64,000 nt of DNA, taken from positions 12,766,372-12,830,371 of the forward strand of contig OU964930.1 in assembly GCA_918807975.1 (NCBI GenBank), in the 5' to 3' direction. How positions within the stretch are numbered: the first letter of the stretch is position 1; the number at the start of each line of letters is the position of its first letter. Below, one piece after another: positions 47,906 through 61,000 of the stretch. The notes under the pieces are model-generated. The model saw only the letters and a program-made list of their open reading frames with translations. It was not told where the DNA came from and made no database searches. Source of the DNA: Aplidium turbinatum (taxonomy: Eukaryota; Chordata; Ascidiacea; Aplousobranchia; Polyclinidae). A program made the position numbers and the translations under genes.

Positions 47906-50900
47906 TCATTGAACACATGAAATGGCGAGTAACTGGTCCCAGTCTGTCTCAGAGAAATAAACTTCACGTTCCAACCAAACGTCATAGGATTTTCGGAAGT
48001 CATAAGGCAACTCAACCCTGAAAGAAGAACTCGTTAGCAAATGACATAGCACACCACACGGATGAACGATGCTTTAATATTGAAGGTTGTGAATCTCTTC
48101 TTTTGTGGTTATAAAAAATCTCTTATTTCTTCTGATGGAGAAAAGCTATGCACTCATTTGACAAAGAAAAAAAACGAGTTTCAACTCGTCATTGACCATG
48201 TCAAAAAACGATTTTTTTTTCAAATATTTATACAAGAAAAGCAAATTCGCAGTTGTCTTAGATAAACTTACTCTTCGCGCAGCAAATTTTGCAAGTTGTT
48301 GTCGACCGGGGAATAGTCTTCGTCAACGGGTGACGCAATATTAGGAGTTCCCCCGACCCGAGAGCCAGTCATGCGATAGCGACGTGCGTTGAATCGCTCG
48401 ACGCAAGCACGCAAAGCACATTCCTCTTGCTGGAAATCCCACGGCCGCGCATCTACGTCTGCGTAACAAAACCGGTAAATTAAACACCTTTGAGAAAAAT
48501 AAGTAAAATGTTGTTTCTGTGCACATTTTTCAAAAAATTGCAAAGATAAACTAGTAAAACTTCAAAAATATAATTTGGATACATTATCAGGTAAAGGCAA
48601 ACGTACTCTTTGAAGGGTTAGACATAAGGTGATGAATTAAACAACTCATGTTTAAAGTTGATCGCAACACCGCCAGTTTAACTCTCAAAACAAACCCTTA
48701 CCATTCCCATACGCCCAATCATCGTTCAGTCTGTGACGAACTTTTTGATAAATGGCCGACATCGTCTTCATGTTACTCTTACGCCACTGGCGGCCGAGAT
48801 ATTTAGTCTGTGCTTTGAGCAGTTTGAGAACGTAGAGTTGGAACATGGCCTGGCGAACTTTCAACGCTCGCTTTAAGATAGGAGCGGACTTGAAGACAAC
48901 CAGCATCTAAATAATCCCAGTCGATTTACATGCAACAAAACGTGAAGACAACATTTAATTACAAAAAAAAGATATCATTTTGCGTCAGTAAACCATCCTG
49001 CAACCACATTTCAACAGATTGCCAGCTGAAGATAACCCGTAGTGCTTGAATGAGGTACAAACATACGCAATTCAACTATAAAAATCCGAATTGCTGTACC
49101 ATGGTCCGTGAATGCTTCCACTTTACGAGTTTGTTAAGAATCCTCAAGAGACTGATGCTTGAAAACAAGTTCCGCCAGCATGGACCTGAGTTATTGTCGA
49201 CTCCTTCCAGGCTTTCCGCGGTTAATTCTTGTTTTTCTCCTAAAAACCAGACTCGAGTTTTTGAATCATTGATGAAGAACCGGTCAGATACGCTGTGTGA
49301 ATTGAACCTACTTCTGTTACACCTTTTATCTTTTATGAGTTGACTGATTGCCTATAATTGAAGCTTGATTTTGTCATGCAAAACTGAATTTTTCTTTTGT
49401 AGAGAAATAAATTTGATTTCTTCTTGCTGACAATATTCTTACCCAAAAAGCACATATGGTATATTAAGAGGGCATCAAGCAAACCATAGCTTACAATACC
49501 CAGTGTTAACAGGGAACGAGGTAGTTTCTTCATTTTCCTAAGCCACCAGTTTCCAGAAATGTTTACGTTTGCTTATGCGGCTATAGATAACTTTTCATGT
49601 ACTGTGGTCTCCAAAATTTATAGTGGACAGGAAGGAAATTCTGGTAGCAAAATTAAATCGCTACCCACTACTTAGGCAAATCACATTTGTGTTGCTAGAC
49701 AACGCATCATTATGTGTCAGAAAATTGGTGACATTCAAAATGGTACTTTTAACATCAATCACGTGAATCGATGCTTTGCAAGCAAATTTACTGCTTCGGA
49801 TAGAAAACAATAAACGAGGGAAGTTTATTGTTTAAATTAAGTCAAACGTAGACACGCTTCATCACCATCGCATGCTATACATACAAGTTTGTTGGACCAA
49901 ACTTTCAGTTGACTGAAGAAAATGGAAGGATGCGTCACTCAACTCACCAATGACGCAAGCAGGAAATTCCAGGCCGCCTATTGTGTTCTTCGTTGTTACG
50001 TAAGCAACGATGTTTTGATTGAAAAACTTTAAAACGAGTGGGATACAGTTGGCGAATACCAGGTGTTGGCTGGCGTACTCGAACTGGAAACATGAAAACA
50101 GTTCGAAATTTTACTGCTAGATGTCATTTTATTTTACGAATGGAAAAAGTTACGTTTCATCTGTATGGAACTAGTCCTTGCGTAAGTTGCAAGTTGGAAA
50201 CAGAGTTAACTTTGATCACCTGATATATGTGGCTCAGTTTGAAATGCTTGAGAAGAAGCAAAATAATCCCCGATATCGATTTGACGATGATTTCCCGGTG
50301 CCGATTCACGTCTATGCCAAGTTTCACTGACGCTACAGGGGTCGATCTAAAAATGAAGAATTATTATCTCAAGTTACCTGAAATCAAACTGGTTCAAGAC
50401 CCAACCGCAAGTAAGTTGGACATCATTTCAGTTGGAGATCAGCTTAAACATTTGTCCTGAAACTGTTCAAATATCATATGATGCCTTTGGAGAAACAGTC
50501 GGAAGGTTATTTTTGGCACCACTTGAGATGGAGTGAAGAAAAGAAAACAGATGAGTCATATGATATTTGAATAAGCGTAAACAAACTTCATCCATTGTTA
50601 GATCAAATATTTTAAAGTTTAAAATACTTACGGCATTTCTTCCGGCAAGACATCTGATAGAATAATTACTGAGTCGTTCTTGGACTTGGAAGTTGGAGCT
50701 GCTGCGAGCAGTATCTTCAGAAGTGCGATCATGTATTGCGGTAAATTGGGCAGCATGACTTGGTAAAGACGTTCTGTTAGGGTTTCTGAAACGACCTATG
50801 AAGGCACAAAATAAATAAAGTCCGCTTTATAAAGATTGGTTACAAATTACAGGCGGAATACACTTGCAGATATCTGAAACAAAGAAAGAACTACGCACCT

Positions 50901-53900
50901 CATTTTTACCAATGGTAAGTGGATATTTCGAAATTTCCGTTTCTTTGGCTATTTGCAGCTCTGAAAGAGACGTGTACTTATGTTTTCGAAGTATCTTCAC
51001 ACTGTCCATAGTCGGAGTGGGTAGACCGGCTTCAGTGGTCAAGTCTCTGCAAATGATGTTACATTGAAAACAATGACAAAACGCGATGGCCAAAACAACA
51101 TGGCGTATTGACGTATCAAAAGATGAAAATGTAGGAGAATTTCTACCACTACGCCAGGCCTAGACGTTGCATAAAACTACTTTTTCTTAACGACATGAAA
51201 GAGCAACTGGCACCACACAAACCAATCTGATCACAATCTGACGAATTCAAATATCTCATGCCATTATAACATATTAAGCTGACAACAGGTGTTTTGACAT
51301 CGTTTCAATGTCGTTAGATGCAAAATGGCAGCTTTGTTAGGTGGGTAAAAAAAGTGGAAGTTGTAACTCACCCATGCAATGGAAAACCAATAAATTTTTG
51401 ACGAACGAGGTTTAGAAAAGCTTCCACGTCCTTTTCTCTGGCCTTTGGTATCCACGGTAGCCCAGATATAACTTTAACTGTTGGAATATCGGCATCTCTC
51501 TCAGCCTCCTGCTGTTCTCTCCTTATCTTAAGCAATTTAGCTGCAATCGACGCTGTGTCTTTGGTCAATGTTGGGCCGCTACGTGGCAGCATCGGGGTCT
51601 GAAACAACATTTCAAGTACATACCCAGACAGCAAATCCGCCATTTTTTCAACGTTTCCAGACGTTGCATCAATGTAAAAAATAGTGGATTTACTGTGTGG
51701 TGGTTTCCGATTTTCAAACGAAGTGTGCTTGGGAGCAATGCGAAATTACATCAGCGAGCTAAATGTCACACAAAAAACTTTAGGTACATTGCAAAGTTTT
51801 GTGTTTTTACGCTGTTAGCATTCGGAAAGCTTCGTCTAAATTTACTTCGTTAAATCGTTCCTGCGTGCACGCGGAAAAAAGCATCAAGTAGCTTTAACTC
51901 GTACAGTAGTAATGATGGATCAATAAAAGTGTAAGGAGCAGTATATTGCAGTGGAGCATACAAATACCACTACTCATTATAAAATGATTTATCGGATACC
52001 TAGGCTGGCAAATATTTTTTGACTTTATAAAATACTTCAGAACCAAATGTTTCGTTGCATAATAGCTAATGCCATATCTAATCTCTTTAACGCCGCTTTT
52101 ACAAACCCATTTTTTCAGTAACTACAAGAACAGTAAAAGCTTCAACATTCGGCCTTGTCTAGAAAAATACAGCAATATCAACGCTGCATATCCAAATCAA
52201 CACCCACCATGGCTCCAGGCTCAGCAACGTCGCTCACTTCTGTTTTAGAATCCTCTGAACTGAAAGCAATGATCCCGTTCGTCTTGTCAAGCAGGCCATC
52301 GGCAACTTCATTGCTATCTATAAGGCTCTCTGATATCACCTTGTCTACAGCTGTTGATGGATCGTCGTCGATGCTGGTCACTTTTTCTTCTTCAAACGGC
52401 TGAAAAAGTTAAAAGCGTTTCAATTAACCTATTCAATGCATGAAAGAAGCATAAATTGTTACCCAAAAGCTAGACAATTCAAGGGTTAGAGGTAGTTTAT
52501 TTTCTGCAAGAAAATGGAACATGTTTTGTGGCAACAGAATTTGAAAAATAGAGAAAATCGGTTTTAAACAAACTTACAACAGTGTCGCCTTTTGCATTTC
52601 GATTTCCATCGACATCAGTTTCGGAATTTTCACCATCAAATCCATACAACATACTCTGTCAATATAGTTTAAACACTAAATCATAAGATCCTAACATACC
52701 GCAAATCGGCCTACATCTTTAGATAACAATCTACAGCAACCTAGTATGTTCGAACAACCGGTTTGCTCCGAGCAGTGAGAACAGCTCCAATGGCATCATT
52801 GGTTAAACCTTGCATGTAAAATTAGCAACAAAAGTCTTAATGAAGTTATTACAGTAATATAACTTTGAACTACGTACCTTTCTTCCTCTCCTTTTACCAG
52901 ACACTTGAGCCATATCGAGGATATCTGCAGCAGACGTCGGTGGCACAGACGCCTTCATTTCACGAATTACTTGAAGTGGGTCTTCTTTCAAAATTGGCAA
53001 CCCTGCTTCTACACGTTTTTTTCTTTTGTTATCATGGATGCTTTGATATCCACCCAGGATAGTCTGCATAAAGAACAAATGTAGCATTGGTAGAATCACA
53101 CGCACATAGAAGACCACTGAAACATGGTGTTTTTTGCAGTAAAGTCACATACTGAACAGTTAAGCCAAATGCTGAAATAAAACTTTTCGGGTACAACGTA
53201 TTTACCAGTAGAAGTTTCCATAATAATAACAGCACTTTCTTCATTGGCAAGGGTGACGAATTTTCCGAGGAAAATTTTGAAACCATGTTGAAGAGGATGA
53301 TGACAAGCGGCTCACTGTCATTTAGACCTTGTTCTAAACAAAAACATAACTGATATAGTGTAGCCTACTTTACGTACAGCCGTACACGTAACCTACCTTT
53401 GCACAAAAGAACTCAGTTCGAGAAAAACACGTTTCAGATATTCTCAGTTACACTGTTTAATTGCGAAACTATGTAATTTTATTGAATCATAAACGGATAA
53501 CACCAAGTAACGACACATCATTTAACATATTATTCAGAAATAAACTAAAAATTACGAACGTTTTCGGCCATACAACATGTTAGCCCTTGTTAACCATCTG
53601 AACAACGGATATATATAGTACTGTATATAAACGTCAAATGAAAAAAGACTTTGTAATAACTATGTAATTTTACGCCTAAAATCCTACCTAAATCATGTAA
53701 AAACTCTTTTCGAATTTGTTGGTTTTCAGTGGAATCTGTTGATTCTTCACGACGCAAGGTTTCAACCATTGTATACAAGATGATGATGAGACTACGGAGT
53801 TCTTTGCTGTCCGCTATTGACAGCAAGGTTGTTTTCTTTGCAGCAGAACTTTCACTATTACTTGAACTGAAAGCAACGTTTGAGACGGTAAGACAATAAA

Positions 53901-56900
53901 AATGGAAGAGCAAGTTATTTAGCATAAGCTATGAACAAAACAAGGATATGACACAGCCCTTGCAAACCCAACAGATAACATAAAAACTTCACATAATGAC
54001 AACAAAATACAATATATTCACAATTTTTAATTTCGCATGATTACAAAAAGAACACATCAACCGCAGTAAACATAATGTCAATATATGTACCAAAGTGATA
54101 CAATTAATTCACCAACCAAATCAAGTTTTAGTAAATAATATGTATATATATAATATAGTTTCTACAAGATAAAATATACTCAAATTCACATGTCCCACCT
54201 TATCTCCATCATGAGTAGCTCTTTTGTTATAGAAAAAATCCCTAGCTTGTACAGCAGTAAGCAGTTGCTGCGACAATTTTCAGCTTGCTCTTTCGTATCT
54301 TTGGACTCACCAAATACACCTTGAACCAAGTAAAGCAACCACCCAATAGCCTTGAACCTGCATACCAATGAGAAAACACTTATTAGCATGCCAACTTCAC
54401 ACTGTGCAATGCTAACTAAGGTTTCAAATACATTTAGAATGTCAATGAACCTAATATCGTGTAAAAAAATTTGCAACTTGATAAAAAATCACATGCTATT
54501 TCCAAGTCACCGAAGTGAAAATATTTATAATTAAATTTCTATTTGACTAGAATAAGGACCTTCTGATGATCCTGCCTTTTAGGTGAAACAGGCTGTCAAG
54601 GGTTTAGAGACTAATAACTATATTTGATATAATTAAATAGGGATATTTTCTACAGACTTTACCCTTATCCTTTAGCAACTATTGATTAAAGTTTACCGTA
54701 ACACTGTTACTGACTGTCTTGGAAACTAATATAAATTCAAGAGAGTTACTTCCTAGTTCTAACATGATTTTAACGACTACACTTAATTTTAGCCATTATG
54801 TTATCATGCAGTTTGTACCAATGGCAATGGGTCTGCTACAATTCGGCTAGCTTCCTCTTCGGCTACAGTTTTGAATTGTATTTTATTCCACAATTATCGT
54901 TCAATCATGATGATGAGATTGAGATCAAAACTAAAATTCCAGGTCATGTAACGCCGAAATCCAGGTTTATTCTAAACTGCCACTTAGGTTTTAACTTCAT
55001 CTTTTATGCCAAACGCTATTTGGCAACTGTCTTTTTTTCGTTGACACGTTTTCGCTGAGACTTTATCTCATTAACCTCTATTGTTAATCATGGAAAATGT
55101 TGTTTTGATTGATGTAAAACACTTATTTCGAACGAACCCAGACAACAAAATTCGTCATTATTACATTGATTGAACGTCTGCAGACGTTGAATCAATGTAA
55201 AAATGACGGATTTTTCCGTCTGGGAAGGCACTCAAAAGTAAACACTGGATAAATGCAAGAAGGCCAAAGAAACGATATTGCGGAATAAAATGCAAAATTC
55301 TCTAAATAAACAGAAGAATCGGACATACATCTCTCTGTTATCATTTTTAATGTAAAAATTCAAACTGTGGTGTTCAAATTCCGATTTTAGGTTTGGTCTC
55401 AATCTCATCATCATGATTCGGAGTAAGATGTTTGTTAGGTGATTCACAAGGCTAATTGTTCTGTGGAGTGAGCATTCTGTTGCTCCGGTTTTCTTTGGTA
55501 AAGTTATGAATATGGAACGTACCATATCACTAGGGATGTTTCCGGTGTCATAAATATGATTTAAGATCTCAGTGGTTAGGTCTAAACCCCACTCATCTAA
55601 AGCTTCGATAATTTCAATTATAAAAGAAACGATATTGTGGAATAAAATACAAAATTCTCTAAATAAACAGAAGGCGTCGTTGGATTTGGAATTTTGTAAT
55701 GGTTGAGGATTCTAATATATTTTAAGTTTGCATACAGACGGTGACGTAGGATACATGTCGATTTCATGTGAGCAAACATTTCAATTTAATAGTTCAAACA
55801 TTTTGCACTAAATTTCATTTCAATTTATTTTTCTTTGTCGGAATGCAAAAGAAACGATATTGTGGAATAAAATGCAAAATACATACAATTCAAAACTGTA
55901 GCCGAATAGGGAACTAGCCGAATCGGACTGTAGCCGAATAGGGAACCAGCCGAATCGGACTAGCCGAATTGGACTAGCCGAATCGAACTAACCGAAACGG
56001 GCCATTCCGTGTACCAATGTAGCATTATTCTCTTTCCAATCAGAATGTTATTGCCCACACAGCAAAATCCGTCATTTTCACATTGATTCGGCGTCTGCAG
56101 CCGTTGAAGCAATGTAACAATGACGGATTTTGCTGGTTGGGTGTTTATCTTTAGCGTAAAAAAGCCTACACACAACGTAAAACGACAAAAAGTTGTAAAA
56201 CCTGAACTCAATGCACTGATTCTGCATATGATGGAATGACAAACTCAAGGTAGACTGCGAAAAAGTGTAAAAGACAATATGTTTGTACTTCAATTTTTAA
56301 TGCAAATACGAAAGGTGTTAAGAGTAAACTATACTTGCCTTTCAACTTTATTTGCAAGTTCAAAGACTTGCACAATATGCAACACTAATGAACGTTTTTC
56401 CTCTATCGATAAATCACACCAGTTTTGATGACCTGTAAGTATATTGATTGATCACCATCATCATGTACAGCGACAAGGAACATAGTTTGTTGTGTGGATG
56501 TGGCACTAATTAATAAATGCCACTGCAGTAGAATTTGCCTAATTCGCCACCTGAAGGGGATTAGAAAAAAAGTTACAAACTACGTGAATTGACAAATTAT
56601 GCCAACAGGTCACGACTATAATTGAGGTGATTTAATACAAGTTATTATTACAATGCCTGGGCTAATTCTAAGTTGTATTACAATATTAATCGACAGATTG
56701 AATATTAAATTATATGTAAATACAGATAAATAAAGGTGAAAGCATGTGGAAGAGAAAATGCATCTATATATAATTGCTTTTACTATGCTGCATAATGCTG
56801 ATATATTATAAAAAAACAGGGTCTGCTACTATTCGGTGAGTCCGATTCGGTGAGCTCCTAACCTCTAACCCCTAACCCTAAAACGACAATGATAATTAAG

Positions 56901-57220
56901 CTACGGTACCCGATAATTTAAAAAAAAAATTGAAAAAAATCACCAAATAGGGATCGGACTCACCGAAACGGGCCATTCCGAAAAAAACATATATATGTGT
57001 TTAGCTGCTTATCAGTACCATAGATAATTTATTACCATAGATAATAATTATCTAATTACCCACCTTTGCTTTTCAATAATTCTTCAAAATTTTGTAAATT
57101 TGAAGCAATTTCTGCTTCTTCTGTGTATGAGTACAATTCACTAATTTCATTTTCATATGTGTCTGAATCATCAAAGATGAATTCCAGATCTTTGTCAAAG
57201 TCTTTCATTCCTGATGCCAT
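47906..57220 (-). CDS. STRIP1: Striatin-interacting protein STRIP1/2 (FAM40), complete or nearly so
   Basis: Core scaffold subunit of the STRIPAK PP2A-kinase complex. Minus-strand coding exons: 57064-57220, 56339-56432, 54199-54357, 53688-53866, 53206-53333, 52878-53063, 52578-52655, 52208-52399, 51372-51598, 50899-51046, 50632-50795, 50220-50346, 49948-50083, 49100-49239, 48702-48906, 48272-48458, 47906-48017. Phases agree; 872 residues (human STRIP1 837). Diagnostic blocks: LEFIFDDSDTYENEISELYSY (N1221 domain), PMKKVLLLLWK, GLPWIPKAREKDVEAFL, LPNLPQYMIALLKILLAAAP, LGIDVNRHREIIVKSI, HLVFANCIPLVLKFFNQN, MLVVFKSAPILKRALKVRQA and KYLGRQWRKSNMKTMSAIYQ (DUF3402). The exon ending at 56339 uses a GC donor (GCAAGT). 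Start chosen at the first ATG (MASGMKDF), with an in-frame stop upstream; human has ~60 more N-terminal residues, so another 5' exon is possible. Confidence 0.94.
55137..55224. repeat. 88-bp near-perfect palindrome (MITE-like)
   Basis: Starts CCCAGAC and ends GTCTGGG with the symmetric centre AACGTCTGCAGACGTT; nearly every base is paired with its mirror. Matched by copies at 56054-56141, 62292-62380 and, more diverged, 61560-61639. Confidence 0.85.
55232..55525 (-). pseudogene. LINE reverse transcriptase fragment
   Basis: Minus strand reads MVRSIFITLPKKTGATECSL then HRTISLVNHLTNILLRIMMM RLRP, the canonical RT block 'IPKK...RPISL...K.L..I...RL' of RTE-like non-LTR elements, then drifts into non-RT sequence. 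A closely related piece, continuing further upstream (ILKALDEWGLDLTTEILNHI), lies at 61852-62080 on the plus strand. Confidence 0.7.
56054..56141. repeat. 88-bp palindrome, free-standing copy
   Basis: Ends CCCACAC / GTTGGG and centre GGCGTCTGCAGCCGTT. It lies outside the neighbouring transposon (right edge at 56009), so the palindrome is able to occur by itself. Confidence 0.8.
56819..56981 (+). mobile_element. Shortest copy of the GGGTCTGC/CATTCCG family
   Basis: GGGTCTGCTACTATTCGGTG ... GAAACGGGCCATTCCG in about 163 bp, flanked by AAAAAACA (56811-56818 and 56982-56989). Its interior contains CTAACCCCTAACCC and GGTACCCGATAATTT, shared with the copy at 59020. Confidence 0.8.
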
Positions 57221-58073
57221 AGCAAACAGAACTCCAGTCTATCCCAGTATATTTTAAAGAATTAATTTTATTAACTTAAACATGTCATTGCTGAAAAACA
57301 TGAAAAATAGTAACTGTGTATAATATTAATCAATCATTTTGCATCCATTGCGATAATACACAGTTAAATGTAAATGCAATTTTAAGACGCAATAGGCAGA
57401 GCTAAAAGTAATAAAAGAGTATACTGTCATTGAGACAGCTGCTCTCATTATGAGGATGCAATATTTTTGTCAGCTTAGTGAATGTGCAAACGTCTTGTTA
57501 CAATATTGTAAGTGTTTGATAACTATTAGCATCCAATTTTAATATATCTGTCCAACAAAAAAAATCCTCAGTCGTTTTTTAATGAAAGGTTCAAAATTCA
57601 CTTGGAACTTCAAACCATACTGCTGATAGTGCATGTTTAACTCTACTACAAAAAGTTTCAACTTTACAAGAAAATTCTATACAAAGACCAGGCAGTTAAA
57701 ATAAAACGTTTTTCAATATTCCTATAATAAACCAAACTGCATATAAAAAGACACACAAACTACACAAAAACAACGTATAGAATATTGAAAAATAACTGTT
57801 CGTGCTCAAATAAGTTGAAAAGGTTGTCCAAAACTATATTGCTAAATCTAAAATACCAGTAAGCAGCATGTCCGATTGTTCGACTCTGTCATGTTTAACA
57901 TCCACCGCTTGATATGCCAGAGAATGGTCATGCAAGCTGACGATAAGTAATATAGGAGGGGTGAAAAAAAACAAGATAGAGTCATGTGATATTTGCACAA
58001 CTCCTAATCCAGTCATGAAAAACAGTATGAGGGCTACTATTTTCAAAGCAAACGTAGAACGTAGTAGCCTGTT

Positions 58074-61000
58074 TTATCTAGAAGAAAGTTTTAAGATTAG
58101 ATTTTTGATTCTGTGGCGTTCAGCTGAAACCACATCGTCCGTTAAACTTAGTGGATTCCATGATTCATCTCGTAATCTTGAACTACATACTTTCTCGGCT
58201 GTTTTCATTACGTGTACGCCACAATCAAAACCTGTAATACAAAACAAGGTTAATGTTGACTTCTTCTCCAACACTTTACTGTACCTCTTGGTCTTGGTCC
58301 TTAAAAAATATTCTGGAGCGAATCCTCATCTTCATACTTGAACCAATAATTTAACTTTAAATTTGACAACTGCGGTGACACGGTACTTGTAAATCTAATA
58401 TGACTTTTCAATTACAGAACTGTACTTTGCAGATTTTTTTGTTACATTTGCATTTAAAATCATATCTAAAAATTGAGATGATAAATAATTTCCAAAGAAA
58501 CAATCACGATAAGCAAAAATAAGATTCGCAACGACAGATTTTCTACTGAAGTGTAGTGTCTGCAGAAATGAAACGTGTACTTGGTCATTGGTCAAACAAG
58601 ACTCCTCTTCACCAATGGCTGAAGCATTAATCTTAATATGTCAAGAATTCTTGCATTTCCATCAACTTGGATTTGTTCTTAGTGCATTCACTTTACCAAT
58701 TCAACAAAAGACAGTGAGGTATTTACCGTTTGTTTGTTGCGCCACAGGTACAGAACAGAAATCCATTTTTTCTGCAATCATCAACAATTCAACATTAAAT
58801 GTAAATGCCTGCTGTGATGATGCTACAATGTAATAATTCCATGACAAACAAACGAACAACAATCCAACAATGGGCACAATAGATAGTAACATACCGTATA
58901 CATAAAAACTGGCTAATGCGCAATGTGCGAATGGACCAATTACCTTACTAACAGCAACACCAAACAAACTGGGTCTGTGTATTCTAGATGACAAAACTAA
59001 AAACTGGCTGCTGTCCAGTGGGTCTGCTACTATTCGGCGAGTCCAATTTGGCTAGTCCGATTCAGCGAGTGCCCTATTCGGCGAGTTCCCTATTCGGCGA
59101 TTTATTGAAATTTTGTTTTAAAATTATTGGGTACGATAGCCTAATTATCATTGCCGCTTTTACATCATTTTAACATCGCTAAACGTTCAAATAACCCCCT
59201 AACCCTTAACCCCCTAATCTTTAACTCCCTAACTCTTAACCCACTAACCCTTAACCTCCTAACCCTTAACCTCCTAACCCTTAACCTCCTAACCCTTAAC
59301 CCCCTAACCCTTAACCCCCTAACTCCAACCCTAACCTCAACCCCTAAAACGGCAATGATAATTAGGCTACGGTACCCGATAATTTAAAAAAAAATTCAAA
59401 AAATTGCCGAATAGGGAACTCGCCGAAAAGGGCTCTCGCCGAATAGAGCACTCGCCGAATAGGGCACTTGCCGAATAGGGCACTTGCCGAATCGGACTAG
59501 CCGAATTGGACTCGACGAATCGGACTCGCCGAAACGGGCCATTCCGTGTCCAGTAGCCACCAAGACCAAGAGTGGTCACTGGTCAGTAAAACATTGCCAC
59601 ATGATGCGATAAACGGATAGATCCTCAGCCTCAAAGGCTTATACAAAGAAGAGAACTGAACAGCCGGTAACTAAAATAACAAGGTGTGTTGGAGCTATAA
59701 CTTTTAAAAAAGAATACCTTTAAAAACTGCACTTAATTTGGAGAAAATTTGCTTTGCTACAAAACCATTCATATCTTTGAAAGAGTCATAGTGCTCACAC
59801 TTGGATGCAGCACTGTCCCACACAAGTAAACTCCTGAAATAGAAAATAAAATCTTATAAAGTCTCTATAAAAGCAAGCTGCGTCGAATTTCATTATCATT
59901 ACTTTGACTTCACAAAACTAATAGGCAGCAAAGCCTAAGTTGGAATAACATTTTCATCAATGAAGAATTGAAGATGGATGTAGTAGCAGTACCAATGATT
60001 TCCTCCACAATTCATCTTCTCATCATTGTCATTAACAGGAACAAAGAGGAACTTTCTCATTTTGAGATTAAGAGGCTGCAATATCTCTCTAGCCTCTTCC
60101 ACTGAAAAGAAAAACAAAAAATGTATGAGAAGGATGCAAAAGCATTAATGATACAATAAAGATGGTGTGTCATCAGTGTATATTCTCACGGAATGGCCCG
60201 TTTCGGCGAGTTCCCTATTCGGAGACAGCCTTTTGCGGAGAGTTCCCTATTCGGAGATTTTTTGAAAATTATCGGGTGCCGTAGCCTAATGTTTATTGCC
60301 GTTTTTACATCGTTTTAACGTCGATAAACGTTGAAATTGTGCAGAAAAAAATAGAAAATTATCGGGTATCGTAGCCTATTTATCATTGCCGTTTTTACAC
60401 CGCTTCAACGTCGCTAAATGTTGAAATCGTGCAGAGAAAATAGAAATAAAATGTTTGAACAATTAAATGAAAATTCGTCATGTCAGTTCAGTTGAGTTGT
60501 GTTTATTTGTGATCATCATATCAAAAACAATACACGTCAACACAGCAAAGGTCGAGAAAAGGTAGAAGCGACAAAACGCGAACGTTAAAACGTACTTGTG
60601 ACCGAAGTAAGTTATTGAGTTGAAAGAAATTTGGCACGGCCGCAACACCTTCAGAAAAATTTAAAATATGAAGAGAAAAAAAGAAGATGTTACAAAAAAA
60701 ATCATGTTTATGTCTATAAGTTAGTACTTTTGAATAGTTAAAATGATTACTGGTAGTTTGGATCAACAAATGTGTGGCCTACAGCTTGGATTGAAAGGAA
60801 ATTATCGGGTACCGTAGCCTAGTTATCCCCACTAGTAAAAATTTGTTCCAAGAACCCAGTTAGCCTAACAGTTCATTTTTACATTGTAGTAACAAATAAC
60901 CAAATGTGTGGCCTATCGTTTTAACGTCGCTAAACATTGAAATACCGTAGCCTAGTTATCCCGACCAGCAGAAATTGCCGTTTTTACATCGTTTTAACAT

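Larger units (their letters stand above)
54824..56009 (+). mobile_element. GGGTCTGC/CATTCCG family element carrying an RT piece
   Basis: GGGTCTGCTACAATTCGGCT near the left end and GAAACGGGCCATTCCG at the right. The flanks share TGTACCAATG (54814-54823 and 56010-56019), an 8-10-bp duplication; the left end has five extra bases before GGGTCTGC. Inside are an 88-bp palindrome (55137-55224) and, on the opposite strand, a fragment of LINE reverse transcriptase (55232-55525). Same internal order, in mirror orientation, as the element at 60189-62723. Lies in a STRIP intron. Confidence 0.82.

Noticed and set aside
59190-59345. Internal telomere repeat or ancient chromosome fusion
   Set aside because: The 15-bp unit is degenerate and lies inside a transposon with a perfect target duplication.
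59151-59387. Open frame coding NPLTLNPLTLN repeats
   Set aside because: Only a translation of the minisatellite.
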